Assembly: GCA_037890055.1 (NCBI GenBank)
Contig: JBBKBD010000009.1
Source: Mediannikoviicoccus sp037890055
GTDB taxonomy: Bacteria > Bacillota > Clostridia > Tissierellales > Peptoniphilaceae
Reading direction: 5' to 3' (one strand)
DNA: 64,000 nt
The position numbers and the translations under genes are program-made. Below the pieces are notes generated by a model that saw only the letters and a program-made list of their open reading frames with translations, was not told the origin of the DNA and searched no databases. Positions 42,432 to 50,586 of the stretch are shown one piece after another (the stretch's first letter is position 1; the number at the start of each line of letters is the position of its first letter).

Positions 42432-43423
42432 TGAAAAATATTTTGATGATATCCACTGGAGGGACCATTGCATCTATAAATAAAGGCAAGGGACTTGCTC
42501 CAGGACTTAACTCAAGGGAATTGGTTGAGTATTTAAATCTTAATAAAAATAAAGTTACCATAGACACCTTGGACCTAATGAGCATTGACTCAACTGACAT
42601 ACAGGTTGAGGACTGGCTTAAGATAAGCACTGCAATTAGGAATAACTATAAGGACTACGATGGTTTTGTTATAACCCATGGAACGGACACATTGGCATAT
42701 ACTGCCTGTGCAATTTCCTACTTAATACAAAACTCAAAAAAACCAATTGTACTTACTGGGGCACAAAAGTCAATATTTAGCGATATAACAGATGCAAAGC
42801 TAAATCTGACAGATAGTATTAGTTATGTGTGCGACGACAGGTCAAGCGATGTAAATATCGTGTTTAACGGCAAGGTTATTGCAGGAACAAGGGGGAGAAA
42901 GGAAAAGACTAAGAGCTATGACGCATTTACAAGCCTAAACTATCCTGTGCTTGCAACTGTCCATGACGATAAGATAATAAGATATCTTCACAAGGACTTT
43001 GAAGGGGAAGTTAAGTTTTATGACAAGCTAGACGACTCAATATTTTTATTAAAACTAATACCAACCATTGAACCAGAACTTCTGTCATATATTTTCAAAA
43101 AGTACAAAACGGTTATAGTTGAGTCCTATGGTGTTGGTGGTATACCATCATATCTTGTAGATGCATTTAAAGTTGAACTTGAAGAGGACAGAAAGTTAAA
43201 TATTGTAATAACCACACAGGTTCCCATGGAAGGATCGGATATTTCAGTATATGAAGTTGGTAGAAGACTTGATGAATTAAATATAATGGAATCATTCGAC
43301 ATGACCCTTGAATCAACAGTGGTAAAGCTTATGTGGGCCATGGCAGAAAGTGATGGCGACTTTGAAAGGTTAAAAAAATTATTTTACACTCAGATAAATT
43401 ACGATACATTATACGAATTATAA
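42431..43423 (+). CDS. ansA: L-asparaginase (type I, cytoplasmic)
   Basis: The 330-residue enzyme hydrolyses asparagine to aspartate and ammonia. The first catalytic Thr is in ISTGGTIAS and the second in THGTDTLAYTA; VLTGAQ follows. There is no signal peptide, so it is the cytoplasmic type. It fits an amino-acid-fermenting anaerobe. The start codon overlaps the stop of the PHP gene, and the signal peptidase gene begins 12 bases later. Confidence 0.92.
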   Translation: MKNILMISTGGTIASINKGKGLAPGLNSRELVEYLNLNKNKVTIDTLDLMSIDSTDIQVEDWLKISTAIRNNYKDYDGFVITHGTDTLAYTACAISYLIQNSKKPIVLTGAQKSIFSDITDAKLNLTDSISYVCDDRSSDVNIVFNGKVIAGTRGRKEKTKSYDAFTSLNYPVLATVHDDKIIRYLHKDFEGEVKFYDKLDDSIFLLKLIPTIEPELLSYIFKKYKTVIVESYGVGGIPSYLVDAFKVELEEDRKLNIVITTQVPMEGSDISVYEVGRRLDELNIMESFDMTLESTVVKLMWAMAESDGDFERLKKLFYTQINYDTLYEL

Positions 43424-43435
43424 GGAGATGAATAG

Positions 43436-43966
43436 ATGAAAGATACAATAATATCCTTCATAAAATCTATATTACTGGCACTTGTTCTTGCAGTTATTAT
43501 AAGAACTTTTATTTTTTCCGTTACGGAAGTGTCCGGTCAGTCCATGTATCCAAACTTTGACACTGGAGACAGGCTTATAGTAAATAGATTGGGAGTATGG
43601 ATAAGAGATGTGGAAAAAGGAGAAGTAATAGAGTTTCTCTCTCCAGATATAAATAAAAAGGGAAAGAGGGACCACTTTATAAAAAGAGTTATAGGAACTG
43701 CAGGAGACACTGTTAGTTTGAACGAAGGCAAGGTCTATTTAAATGGAGAAGAGTTAAAAGAAGAATATCTTTCTTCAGAAGTAGAAACTTATCCTGAAAC
43801 TGGACAGTCAGAGTGGGAAGTAAAAGAAGGGGAAGTTTTTGTTTTAGGAGACAATAGATATAACTCTGACGACGGAAGAAGATTTGGAACCGTTCCTACA
43901 AATACAATAAAGGGAATAGCGGTATTTAGATTTATTCCATTTAGCAAATTTGGAAAAATAAAATAA
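43436..43966 (+). CDS. lepB: Signal peptidase I
   Basis: This 176-residue membrane-bound peptidase removes signal peptides from exported proteins. One N-terminal transmembrane helix (about 8-28) is followed by SGQSMYPN with nucleophile Ser36, and by HFIKRVIG with general-base Lys83. GDNRYNSDDGRRFG is the conserved box E. Only one membrane anchor is present, as in other Firmicute SipS-like enzymes. GGAGATG precedes the ATG, and a terminator follows. Confidence 0.95.
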   Translation: MKDTIISFIKSILLALVLAVIIRTFIFSVTEVSGQSMYPNFDTGDRLIVNRLGVWIRDVEKGEVIEFLSPDINKKGKRDHFIKRVIGTAGDTVSLNEGKVYLNGEELKEEYLSSEVETYPETGQSEWEVKEGEVFVLGDNRYNSDDGRRFGTVPTNTIKGIAVFRFIPFSKFGKIK

Positions 43967-43990
43967 TGACTCCTTAGGGAGTCTTTTTTA
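43967..43990 (+). terminator. Terminator after lepB
   Basis: GACTCC-TTAG-GGAGTC hairpin followed by six T. Confidence 0.85.
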
Positions 43991-44062
43991 ATACCATCAA
44001 GTTTAATACCCTTAAGTTTTACAATTTCAATATAAATTGTTAAAATAGGTGGAGGAGGAGCA

Positions 44063-44989
44063 ATGGATAGAAGAAAAAAAACTCGAAGTGCAAAGAGAAA
44101 AAGACAAATTTTTAGAAATAGATTATTCCTTTCCATCTTTCTTGTATTTCTTATTTTATTAATAAAAAATGCATTTTCCTTAGGAGGAAGGATTGAAAAG
44201 GCTTCTGAAAACCTAGATTTAATTGGAACTGCAAAGGACTATTCGGAAAATCTTGACTCAACAGATAAAATACATGAACAGAAGGTAGAATATTCTGATG
44301 CAACAACAGTTGAAGGCTATATTCAAAATATTGAAAAAGCTTCCAAGGTAGATAAAAACGCTAAACTTATACTTGATAATTTAGATGAACTTCCAGAGTC
44401 AATGATTAAAATGGCTGGAAGAAATCCTGATACAATAGACTTTATTGCAAAATATATTGATAACAGAATAAATTACAGCTATCGATATCCTAAAAAGATT
44501 TATAAAAAACTTAAGTACCCATACTATATTCAATGGGATCAAAGTTGGGGATATCAAGAGTATGGCTCAGGAATAATTGGAGACACAGGCTGTGCGCCTA
44601 CATCAATTGCAATGATGATTTCAGGAATTACTAACAGAAGAATTACTCCAAGTGACATAGCAAAATTATTCCATGACAATGGATATGTAGGAGACTATGG
44701 GACAAACTGGGATGTATATCCATTTATTGCAAATGAGTATGACTTAGAGCTTGAGGATTTACCAAATAGCAAGAATAAAATAACAGAGGCTCTTGACGAT
44801 GGTTATTCTGTAATTATTTCAGTTGGTCCAGGAGTTTTTACAACTGTTTCCCATGTTATGCTTATTGTGGACTATGATGACCAGGGAAGATTTTTAATTT
44901 ATGATCCAAATAGTTTACAAAATTCTGAAAAAGCTTGGGACTACGATGAATTTAGTCAAGATATAAAGAAGTTGTGGGCATTTAAGTAA
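44063..44989 (+). CDS. Membrane-anchored C39-like cysteine peptidase (PF13529 type)
   Basis: The 308-residue protein has a very basic N terminus (RRKKTRSAKRKRQIF) before one transmembrane helix (about 24-40), so the rest is outside. A helical spacer precedes a C39-like papain fold (about 145-305): QWDQSWGYQEYG, IIGDTGCAPTSIAMM with the catalytic Cys, and VSHVMLIVDYD with the catalytic His. Such proteins act on wall peptides or secreted proteins. GGAGGAGG precedes the ATG. It overlaps the RNA methyltransferase gene by one base. Confidence 0.85.
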   Translation: MDRRKKTRSAKRKRQIFRNRLFLSIFLVFLILLIKNAFSLGGRIEKASENLDLIGTAKDYSENLDSTDKIHEQKVEYSDATTVEGYIQNIEKASKVDKNAKLILDNLDELPESMIKMAGRNPDTIDFIAKYIDNRINYSYRYPKKIYKKLKYPYYIQWDQSWGYQEYGSGIIGDTGCAPTSIAMMISGITNRRITPSDIAKLFHDNGYVGDYGTNWDVYPFIANEYDLELEDLPNSKNKITEALDDGYSVIISVGPGVFTTVSHVMLIVDYDDQGRFLIYDPNSLQNSEKAWDYDEFSQDIKKLWAFK

Positions 44990-45696
44990 TGACAAGATTA
45001 AAAAAATATAAAAAAGATTTTGAATATTCCTATGTATTGGGACCTTTTCCAACGCTGGAACTTATAGATAGCAAGCCGGAAGTTGTGGAGAAAGTATATA
45101 TATCTCCAGACTTTAATGAAATTTCAAAAGTTACTAAAAAGCTTGATGAACATTCAATAGCATATGAGATTTCAAATGATAATTTAAATAGAATTTCATT
45201 AAAGAAGAAAGAGTATATGGCTGCTACATTTAAAAAATATTCCAGTAAAATTGAAAAGGAAAGTAATCACATTATCCTCGATAGAGTTTCAGACATGGGT
45301 AACCTTGGAACAATTTTAAGAACCATGGCGGGATTTGGATTCAAGGATGTTGCCCTAATAGGAAACTGTTGTGATATATATAATCCAAAAGTAATAAGAG
45401 GCTCCATGGGATCATTTTTTAAAATTAATTTTGAAAACTTTTCGAGCCTGGAAGAGTACAGAAGTATACATGACAATGAAATATATGCATTCATGCTGGA
45501 TAATAGTGCAAAACTTTTGAAAGACGTAAATTTTTCGAAAAACTTTGCTCTGGCATTTGGAAATGAAGGCAGTGGCCTTGGGGAAGAATATGAAGCTTGT
45601 GATATAAATAAAGTTATTATTCCCCAAAGTGAAAATGTAGACTCCCTCAATTTGACAATTGCCGCAGCAGTTGCAATGTATGAAGCGAAAAAATAA
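44989..45696 (+). CDS. SpoU/TrmH-family RNA 2'-O-ribose methyltransferase
   Basis: The 235-residue protein has an N-terminal substrate-binding region and a SPOUT domain with the three SpoU motifs: DRVSDMGNLGTILRTMAGFG, FALAFGNEGSGL and SLNLTIAAAVAMYE. The trefoil knot binds SAM. The target, rRNA or tRNA, cannot be assigned. It is coupled to the C39 gene by overlap and ends at a convergent terminator. Confidence 0.9.
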   Translation: MTRLKKYKKDFEYSYVLGPFPTLELIDSKPEVVEKVYISPDFNEISKVTKKLDEHSIAYEISNDNLNRISLKKKEYMAATFKKYSSKIEKESNHIILDRVSDMGNLGTILRTMAGFGFKDVALIGNCCDIYNPKVIRGSMGSFFKINFENFSSLEEYRSIHDNEIYAFMLDNSAKLLKDVNFSKNFALAFGNEGSGLGEEYEACDINKVIIPQSENVDSLNLTIAAAVAMYEAKK

Positions 45697-45721
45697 TTCC
45701 CTCACGCGAGGGAATTTTTTT
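45693..45721. terminator. Bidirectional terminator
   Basis: AATTCCCTC-ACGC-GAGGGAATT is a perfect 9-bp stem with a T tail on the plus strand; it also overlaps the stop of the minus-strand reductase gene. Confidence 0.85.
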
Positions 45722-46868
45722 ATAACATTTCTATGAAAGCTGCTATTCTTGTATTTAATTGACCGATATCTGATTGACCGTAGTCTGTTTCAACGGAAAT
45801 GTAAGGTATATCTTTTTCTTTATTTACAAAGTTTTTGATGCTTAGTGATTCAACTTGGAATGGTTGGCAAGCTTGAAGATGCATATCAACTACTCCATCA
45901 ACTTTGAATTGGTCAATAAGTCTTGATAGAAGTTCCTTTCTATTTGGATTTGGTGACATACATGCACAACCAATTTGTAAATATTTTTCTGCCATTGCAG
46001 CAATTGGGTCACCAGTATTTTCTTCTACATTTCTATCTATTGCCTTTGCGCCACCACAGTTTTCGTATGAAACTACGATACCACCGTGGTTTTCAACGGC
46101 TTCGATTACCTTTTCAGTTGCTCCACCAATAGGGCATCCTGTAATTAATATTCTCTTCTTACCGGTAATCTTTTTGCTTTCAGCTAAAACTTGTTCCTTT
46201 AGAGCTTTAATATCTTCAGGTATCTTATGTTTATCAAATTCAAAAGTAATACCAGTTAATACATGCCAAAGTTCAAGGCCAGTACATGGAAGTTCATCAG
46301 CTTCCATAATTTCGTAAAAATCTTTTACAGCAGATCTTTCTGCGTTTTTAACCTTTATAGCTTTTTCTAGATCTTCGTCAGTAATTTTTACATCAAAAGT
46401 ATTTTCAATAATCTCTTTAGTTTCCCTTATTTGGTTCGCCCAAAGCTTTAATCCATCTTTGGAATACTTGTTTGGAAGTTCCATAACATGAGTTGGTCTA
46501 AACTCACCAAGATATTCGTACATCTTCTTTTTACCATCACAAGTTGTTTCGCCTATAATCATGTCAGAGAAAAAGAAGAATGGACATTTGTTAGTCATAG
46601 CAAATCCATAACTAGATTTAATAAGTGGACAAAGGTTTGAAGGTAAATGTCTTTCCGCATCTGAAATAGTTTCATCAGAAGTAGAACATAGAGAAACGGA
46701 TGTTGCTCCAGCAGCTACAGCTAGTTCTTGTGGAAAGAATGTACAAAAAGTTCCAATTAGAGGAATCCCCTTTTCCTTTTGCTCTTTAACCTTAATAAAT
46801 GCATTTTGTCTACCTTCAGCAAAATCTTTAAAAATTTCAGGTAGTTCTTTTCTTATATCTACAGTCAT
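45720..46868 (-). CDS. Stand-alone double-cubane-cluster reductase (HgdB/YjiM, 2-hydroxyacyl-CoA dehydratase family)
   Basis: The 382-residue protein belongs to the 2-hydroxyacyl-CoA dehydratase/BcrB superfamily. Cysteines are placed as in the double-cubane proteins: IGTFCTFFPQE, SNLCPLIKSS, IGETTCDGKKKM, GCPIGG, YENCGGAKA, GCACMSPNPNR and QACQPFQ. It should carry an iron-sulfur [8Fe9S]-type cluster and reduce small molecules when activated by an ATPase. The usual activating ATPase (HgdC/YjiL) and second subunit are not adjacent. The ribosome-binding site AAAAGGGGTG is perfectly complementary to the small RNA predicted at 47722-47810. Confidence 0.87.
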   Translation of the reverse strand: MTVDIRKELPEIFKDFAEGRQNAFIKVKEQKEKGIPLIGTFCTFFPQELAVAAGATSVSLCSTSDETISDAERHLPSNLCPLIKSSYGFAMTNKCPFFFFSDMIIGETTCDGKKKMYEYLGEFRPTHVMELPNKYSKDGLKLWANQIRETKEIIENTFDVKITDEDLEKAIKVKNAERSAVKDFYEIMEADELPCTGLELWHVLTGITFEFDKHKIPEDIKALKEQVLAESKKITGKKRILITGCPIGGATEKVIEAVENHGGIVVSYENCGGAKAIDRNVEENTGDPIAAMAEKYLQIGCACMSPNPNRKELLSRLIDQFKVDGVVDMHLQACQPFQVESLSIKNFVNKEKDIPYISVETDYGQSDIGQLNTRIAAFIEML

Positions 46869-46988
46869 TTAAACACCCCTTTTCATTGTTCTATGACCAT
46901 TATATAACAAATATTAAAAAAATCAATAAAAACAAGATTGAGTTAGTGTGATAAACTATTATTAAAGAAATGAACAACTTAGGAGGTA

Positions 46989-47672
46989 ATGATGTATAAA
47001 GCATTTGTGTTTGATTTAGATGGAACTTTAATTGACAGCCTTGAAAGCATAGGCAATCTATTTAATGCTCATTTAGAAAAAATGGGACTAAAACCTTGTG
47101 ACATGAACTTATATAATGAATTTGTCGGTGGGGGAGCAAGGGTCTTAGCTATAAGAGCATTTACCTATATAAACGAAAGAGATAATTTAAACTTAGATGA
47201 AGAGGGAATTTTAAAAAAAGTTGAAGAAATTCTTCCAGACTATCTCTATGCCTATAATAATCGTGACGATAAGACCACTAAGTCCTACGAAAAAATTGTT
47301 GAGTCTTTGACAAAACTTAAATATGAAGGGAAAGTATTGGCAGTTTGCACAAATAAACCATTATCAGCTGCAAAAAATGTTTTGGATAATATTTTTGGAA
47401 AAGATTTTTTTGATTATATCTTTGCAGATGACAAAAAAATAAAGCTTAAACCAGAAACAGATATGGTAGATAAATTAAAGGAAGTATCAGGATTAAAAGA
47501 CGATGAAATTATTTACTTTGGGGACACTTCAACAGATATGATAACGGCAGTTAAATCAAATATATATCCAGTGGGAGTAACGTGGGGATTTAGAACAAAA
47601 CAAGAGCTTTTAGAAAGTGGAGCCAAGGCGATAATTCACAAACCTGAAGAAATTTTAAAATTTTTAAAATAA
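46989..47672 (+). CDS. gph: HAD-superfamily phosphatase, phosphoglycolate phosphatase-like
   Basis: The 227-residue HAD subfamily IA enzyme has the nucleophile motif FDLDGTLIDS (Asp9, Asp11), the Thr motif AVCTNKP, a Lys in KLKPETDM and the acidic motif YFGDTSTDM. The helical cap between residues 20 and 85 is typical of Gph/PGP-like enzymes. Two ATGs follow AGGAGG in tandem. The exact substrate is not certain; removal of phosphoglycolate or another small phosphoester is likely. It is immediately upstream of the Fur-box/small-RNA locus. Confidence 0.8.
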   Translation: MMYKAFVFDLDGTLIDSLESIGNLFNAHLEKMGLKPCDMNLYNEFVGGGARVLAIRAFTYINERDNLNLDEEGILKKVEEILPDYLYAYNNRDDKTTKSYEKIVESLTKLKYEGKVLAVCTNKPLSAAKNVLDNIFGKDFFDYIFADDKKIKLKPETDMVDKLKEVSGLKDDEIIYFGDTSTDMITAVKSNIYPVGVTWGFRTKQELLESGAKAIIHKPEEILKFLK

Positions 47673-47686
47673 TTTGGAAAAAGGTA

Positions 47687-47715
47687 TTGACAATCATTAT
47701 CATCGATGTTAATAT
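47687..47715 (+). promoter_or_regulatory. Consensus promoter of the predicted small RNA
   Basis: A perfect TTGACA (47687-47692) and TAATAT (47710-47715) are 17 bases apart. No open reading frame lies downstream on this strand before the terminator at 47779-47810. Confidence 0.8.
47688..47702. promoter_or_regulatory. Fur-like box overlapping the small-RNA promoter
   Basis: TGACAAT-C-ATTATCA is a 7-1-7 inverted repeat with one mismatch to the Fur consensus TGATAATNATTATCA. It covers the -35 hexamer, so a bound Fur protein would repress the transcript when iron is sufficient. Confidence 0.65.
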
Positions 47716-47721
47716 AGATAC

Positions 47722-47810
47722 AGATAATAATTCAAAACACCCCTTTTGAAAATATCTTATGGATTTATTAATCCAAACACAGGCGGAAACCCCTTAACCG
47801 CCTGTTTTTT
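47722..47810 (+). ncRNA. Candidate Fur-controlled small regulatory RNA
   Basis: The unit runs from the predicted start near 47722 to the end of the T run at 47810, about 89 nt. Hairpin 1 is TTCAAAA-CACCCC-TTTTGAA (47731-47750) and exposes a C-rich loop. Hairpin 2 is GGATT-TATT-AATCC (47761-47774). The terminator hairpin ACAGGCGG...CCGCCTGT (47779-47805) has a second CCCC in its loop. C-rich loops that bind Shine-Dalgarno sequences are typical of Gram-positive sRNAs such as FsrA and RsaE. Bases 47735-47747 are identical to 46871-46883, so they are antisense to the ribosome-binding site of the double-cubane reductase mRNA over 13 nt. No known family is recognised. Confidence 0.6.
47779..47810 (+). 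terminator. Terminator of the small RNA
   Basis: ACAGGCGG pairs perfectly with CCGCCTGT around AAACCCCTTAA and is followed by a T6 run. Confidence 0.85.
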
Positions 47811-47841
47811 ATTTCTAATATCTAACTTCCATCTTCTATTA

Positions 47842-48252
47842 TCATATGCTGATTACTTCTATTCCATTGTCTTCTAAAAGTTTAGTTGCAATTCCACTTC
47901 CATCTACAAACTTTCGAGAAAAACTTCCATCATAAATTTTTCCTTTGCCACATGATGGACTCTTAGCTTTTAAAAATGCTTTTTTTATTTTATACATCTT
48001 ACAAATTTTTAAAGCTTCATTTGCACCATATAAAAAATCTTCTGTTAAGTCTACGCCATCAACATTATAAACTTTTCCATCTCTAATCTCACATGGCTTT
48101 CGTGGAGTTGGAAGTCCTGCAGCTTGTTCGGGACAAAATGGAATGACATTGTATTTTGAATTTAAGTCATCAAAGATATTTTTTGAACTTTTCTTGTCAT
48201 ATCTGGTGTTAAGCCCAATAAGGCATGAACTAACTAGTACATTTTCTTTCAT
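47842..48252 (-). CDS. DUF523 family protein
   Basis: This 136-residue protein has the DUF523 pattern: LVSSCLIGLNTRYD, PFCPEQAAGLPTPR with an EIRDGKV block, and AKSPSCGKGKIYDG. The conserved Cys and Asp residues suggest a metal- or thiol-based activity, but the function is unknown. It overlaps the maf stop by four bases and is the last gene of the small minus-strand operon. Confidence 0.88.
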   Translation of the reverse strand: MKENVLVSSCLIGLNTRYDKKSSKNIFDDLNSKYNVIPFCPEQAAGLPTPRKPCEIRDGKVYNVDGVDLTEDFLYGANEALKICKMYKIKKAFLKAKSPSCGKGKIYDGSFSRKFVDGSGIATKLLEDNGIEVISI

Positions 48253-48905
48253 AGCTTTATACTCCTTAAAATCTTTGTAATGGGAAGTCCCACAATATTG
48301 TAATAGTCGCCATAAATTGAGTCTATAAGTACCTTGTCCACTTCCTTTATATTATATGAACCAGCTTTATCAAGAGGAGACTTGGAGTTTACATATTCTT
48401 CGATAAAATCATTTACAAAATCACTTTCTTCCACAAATTTAACCCCAGAAACTACATAGTAGAGCATAAAGTCCTTAGGATTATTTAGTAGACATACGGC
48501 AGTACAAACATAGTGGAGTCTACCTAAAAGGGAATGGAGTGTGTTATATGCATCATCTAAGTCATGGGGCTTACCTAAAATTTTATCTTCAGTAACTACA
48601 ACGGTATCAGCAGATAGAATTAAACCGCCATCTTTCTTTTCGTGCACAGCAAGGGCCTTTTGAAAAGAAACTTCTGCAGTGGTTAGAAAACTATTTTTTA
48701 GAAAATCATAATTCAAAGTTTTGGAAAAATTTTCTATTATGAAATTTTCGTTAATCTCTGGTTTTATTATTTCAAACTCATTTATAAATTTTGACATGAG
48801 TTCAACACGCCTTGGAGAAGATGATCCAAGAATAAAATTATCAAATTCAAATTTATCATGATCTTTAATTATAAAGGTACCAATGTTTTCTAAATTTAAA
48901 TTCAT
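48249..48905 (-). CDS. maf: Maf-family nucleoside triphosphate pyrophosphatase
   Basis: The 218-residue protein has the Maf signature LGSSSPRRVELM and the acidic SADTVVV block. Maf proteins hydrolyse non-canonical or modified NTPs (for example dTTP, UTP or m7GTP) and affect septum formation. There is an N-terminal extension of about 25 residues compared with typical Maf (usual length about 190). Weak Shine-Dalgarno: GAGACC precedes the ATG. It lies between the chorismate mutase gene and DUF523. Confidence 0.88.
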   Translation of the reverse strand: MNLNLENIGTFIIKDHDKFEFDNFILGSSSPRRVELMSKFINEFEIIKPEINENFIIENFSKTLNYDFLKNSFLTTAEVSFQKALAVHEKKDGGLILSADTVVVTEDKILGKPHDLDDAYNTLHSLLGRLHYVCTAVCLLNNPKDFMLYYVVSGVKFVEESDFVNDFIEEYVNSKSPLDKAGSYNIKEVDKVLIDSIYGDYYNIVGLPITKILRSIKL

Positions 48906-48907
48906 TA

Positions 48908-49168
48908 CTAAAGGTCTCCTTGATATTTTTTTGAAATTTTTAAAATGTTTTGAAATAAGTCTTTAGAGTATTTAAAATACTCTTCAGGAGTTTCCTTTTT
49001 TAATTTCTCAAAAATTTTATCTTCTCTATTTTTATCCAAGATATCCATCTTGTTTATTTTTTTTTCTTCTAGTATATGTTTAACTACTTCAAGTCTTTTT
49101 ATAAAAAGCTTGTTGAGTTCTTCATCGATTGAATCAACTTCAGCTCTTAAATTTTCTAAATTTTTCAT
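48908..49168 (-). CDS. Chorismate mutase type II domain protein
   Basis: The 86-residue all-helical protein matches the AroQ chorismate mutase fold: LRAEVDSIDEELNKLFIKRLEVV begins helix 1 with the conserved R, D and R, and KNREDKIFEKL supplies the next block. It would convert chorismate to prephenate. No other aromatic gene is nearby. GGAGGC precedes the ATG. It is first gene of the three-gene minus-strand operon. Confidence 0.8.
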   Translation of the reverse strand: MKNLENLRAEVDSIDEELNKLFIKRLEVVKHILEEKKINKMDILDKNREDKIFEKLKKETPEEYFKYSKDLFQNILKISKKYQGDL

Positions 49169-49267
49169 AGCGCCTCCTAAATTAATTATAACATAGTCGT
49201 TGTTTTGATTGATGTAGATTTCTCTGGGGTATGTTATGATATAGTTAGAAAATATTAGGAGGTAAAC

Positions 49268-50131
49268 ATGTTAGTATCAGCAAAAGAAATGTTAGACAAA
49301 GCTTATAGTGAAAATTACGCAGTTGGACAATTCAATATTAACAACTTGGAGTGGACAAGAGCAATTCTTGAAACTGCAGAAGAACTTAAATCACCAGTTA
49401 TCCTAGGAGTATCTGAAGGTGCTGCAAGATACATGGTAGGATTTAAAACAGTTGTTAAAATGGTAGAAGGAATGGTAGAGGAATTAAATATTACAGTTCC
49501 CGTTGCAATTCACCTTGACCATGGTACTTATGAAGGAGCAAAAAAAGCTATTGAAGCAGGATTTACTTCTGTAATGTTTGATGGATCTTCCTATCCAATT
49601 GAAGAAAATGTCGAAAAGACAAAAGAAATAGTTGAAATTGCACACAGCAAAGGCATTTCTGTTGAAGCAGAAGTTGGAGCTATTGGTGGAGAAGAAGATG
49701 GTGTTGTAGGAAGCGGAGAAATAGCAGACCCTAAAGAATGTAAGATGATAGCAAATCTTGGAATAGATTTCTTAGCTGCAGGAATTGGAAATATCCATGG
49801 AGTTTATCCTGAAAACTGGAAGGGATTAAACTTTGAAGCCCTTGAAAATATTAAGACAGAAGTTGGAAAGATGCCACTTGTACTTCATGGTGGTACTGGA
49901 ATACCTGCTGACATGATTAAAAGAGCTATTGAACTTGGAGTTTCTAAAATAAATGTAAACACTGAATGCCAATTAGAGTTTGCAAAGGAAACTAGAAAAT
50001 ATATTGAAGATGGCCTAGACAAAGTTGGTAAGGGATTTGACCCAAGAAAATTGTTAAAACCGGGAACTGAAGGAATAAAAAGAGTAGTTAAAGAAAAAAT
50101 GGAACTATTTGGTTCAGTTAACAAAGCATAA
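49268..50131 (+). CDS. fba: Class II fructose-1,6-bisphosphate aldolase
   Basis: The 287-residue zinc-dependent aldolase cleaves fructose-1,6-bisphosphate in glycolysis. Metal and substrate motifs are AIHLDHGTYEG, SVMFDGSSYP, VEAEVGAIGGEEDG, GIGNIHGVYP and LHGGTGIP. The length is typical of the short bacterial class IIB. AGGAGGT lies before the ATG. It is monocistronic. Confidence 0.95.
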   Translation: MLVSAKEMLDKAYSENYAVGQFNINNLEWTRAILETAEELKSPVILGVSEGAARYMVGFKTVVKMVEGMVEELNITVPVAIHLDHGTYEGAKKAIEAGFTSVMFDGSSYPIEENVEKTKEIVEIAHSKGISVEAEVGAIGGEEDGVVGSGEIADPKECKMIANLGIDFLAAGIGNIHGVYPENWKGLNFEALENIKTEVGKMPLVLHGGTGIPADMIKRAIELGVSKINVNTECQLEFAKETRKYIEDGLDKVGKGFDPRKLLKPGTEGIKRVVKEKMELFGSVNKA

Positions 50132-50149
50132 CATTCAAAAATATATAAA

Positions 50150-50178
50150 TTAACAAATTATAAAATAACTGATATAAT
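50150..50178 (+). promoter_or_regulatory. Promoter of the AhpD-like gene
   Basis: TTAACA (50150-50155) and a perfect TATAAT (50173-50178) are 17 bases apart. Confidence 0.75.
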
Positions 50179-50216
50179 TAAGGTGTATAAAATAAATTTA
50201 TATCAGGAGGATTAAG

Positions 50217-50543
50217 ATGAAATACGAAAAAGAGTATGAAGAACAAAAACAAAGAATGGGTTATTTAATGGAAAACTCCAAACTTACATCTGCAGTTATG
50301 GGTTCAGTTGGTGCAAACATGAAGGATGGAGCGCTAAGCTTAAAAGAAAAAGAATGTGTTATGTTAGGTATTGCAATAGCAATTAGATGCCATGACTGTA
50401 TAAGAGCACATGCTAAAAACTGCAAGGATGTAGGACTTACAGAAGAGGAAATAATTGAAGTTGTAGAAGCTGCAGTTGCCATGGGTGGAGGACCTTCTTT
50501 CGCATTTGGTTCATACGCATTAGATGTATTTAGAAATTTATAA
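50217..50543 (+). CDS. Carboxymuconolactone decarboxylase/AhpD-like protein
   Basis: This 108-residue helical protein has the CMD/AhpD core with CHDC (the redox CxxC) followed by an AHAKNC helix. The CxxC-x3-H arrangement is typical of AhpD-like alkylhydroperoxidases rather than true decarboxylases. An antioxidant role fits the other redox genes here but is inferred. CAGGAGGA precedes the ATG. Confidence 0.88.
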   Translation: MKYEKEYEEQKQRMGYLMENSKLTSAVMGSVGANMKDGALSLKEKECVMLGIAIAIRCHDCIRAHAKNCKDVGLTEEEIIEVVEAAVAMGGGPSFAFGSYALDVFRNL

Positions 50544-50547
50544 ATTA

Positions 50548-50583
50548 AAAAAACGGCTCACTCATATGAGGGCCGTTATTTTA
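50548..50583. terminator. Terminator between AhpD-like gene and convergent MATE gene
   Basis: AACGGC and GCCGTT with an inner CTCA/TGAG arm form a hairpin followed by a T-rich stretch. Confidence 0.75.
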
Positions 50584-50586
50584 ATC

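Noticed and set aside
47759..47797. A 12-codon frame (MDLLIQTQAETP) in the small RNA, as a leader peptide
   Set aside because: There is no Shine-Dalgarno sequence, and no gene follows on the same strand for it to control.
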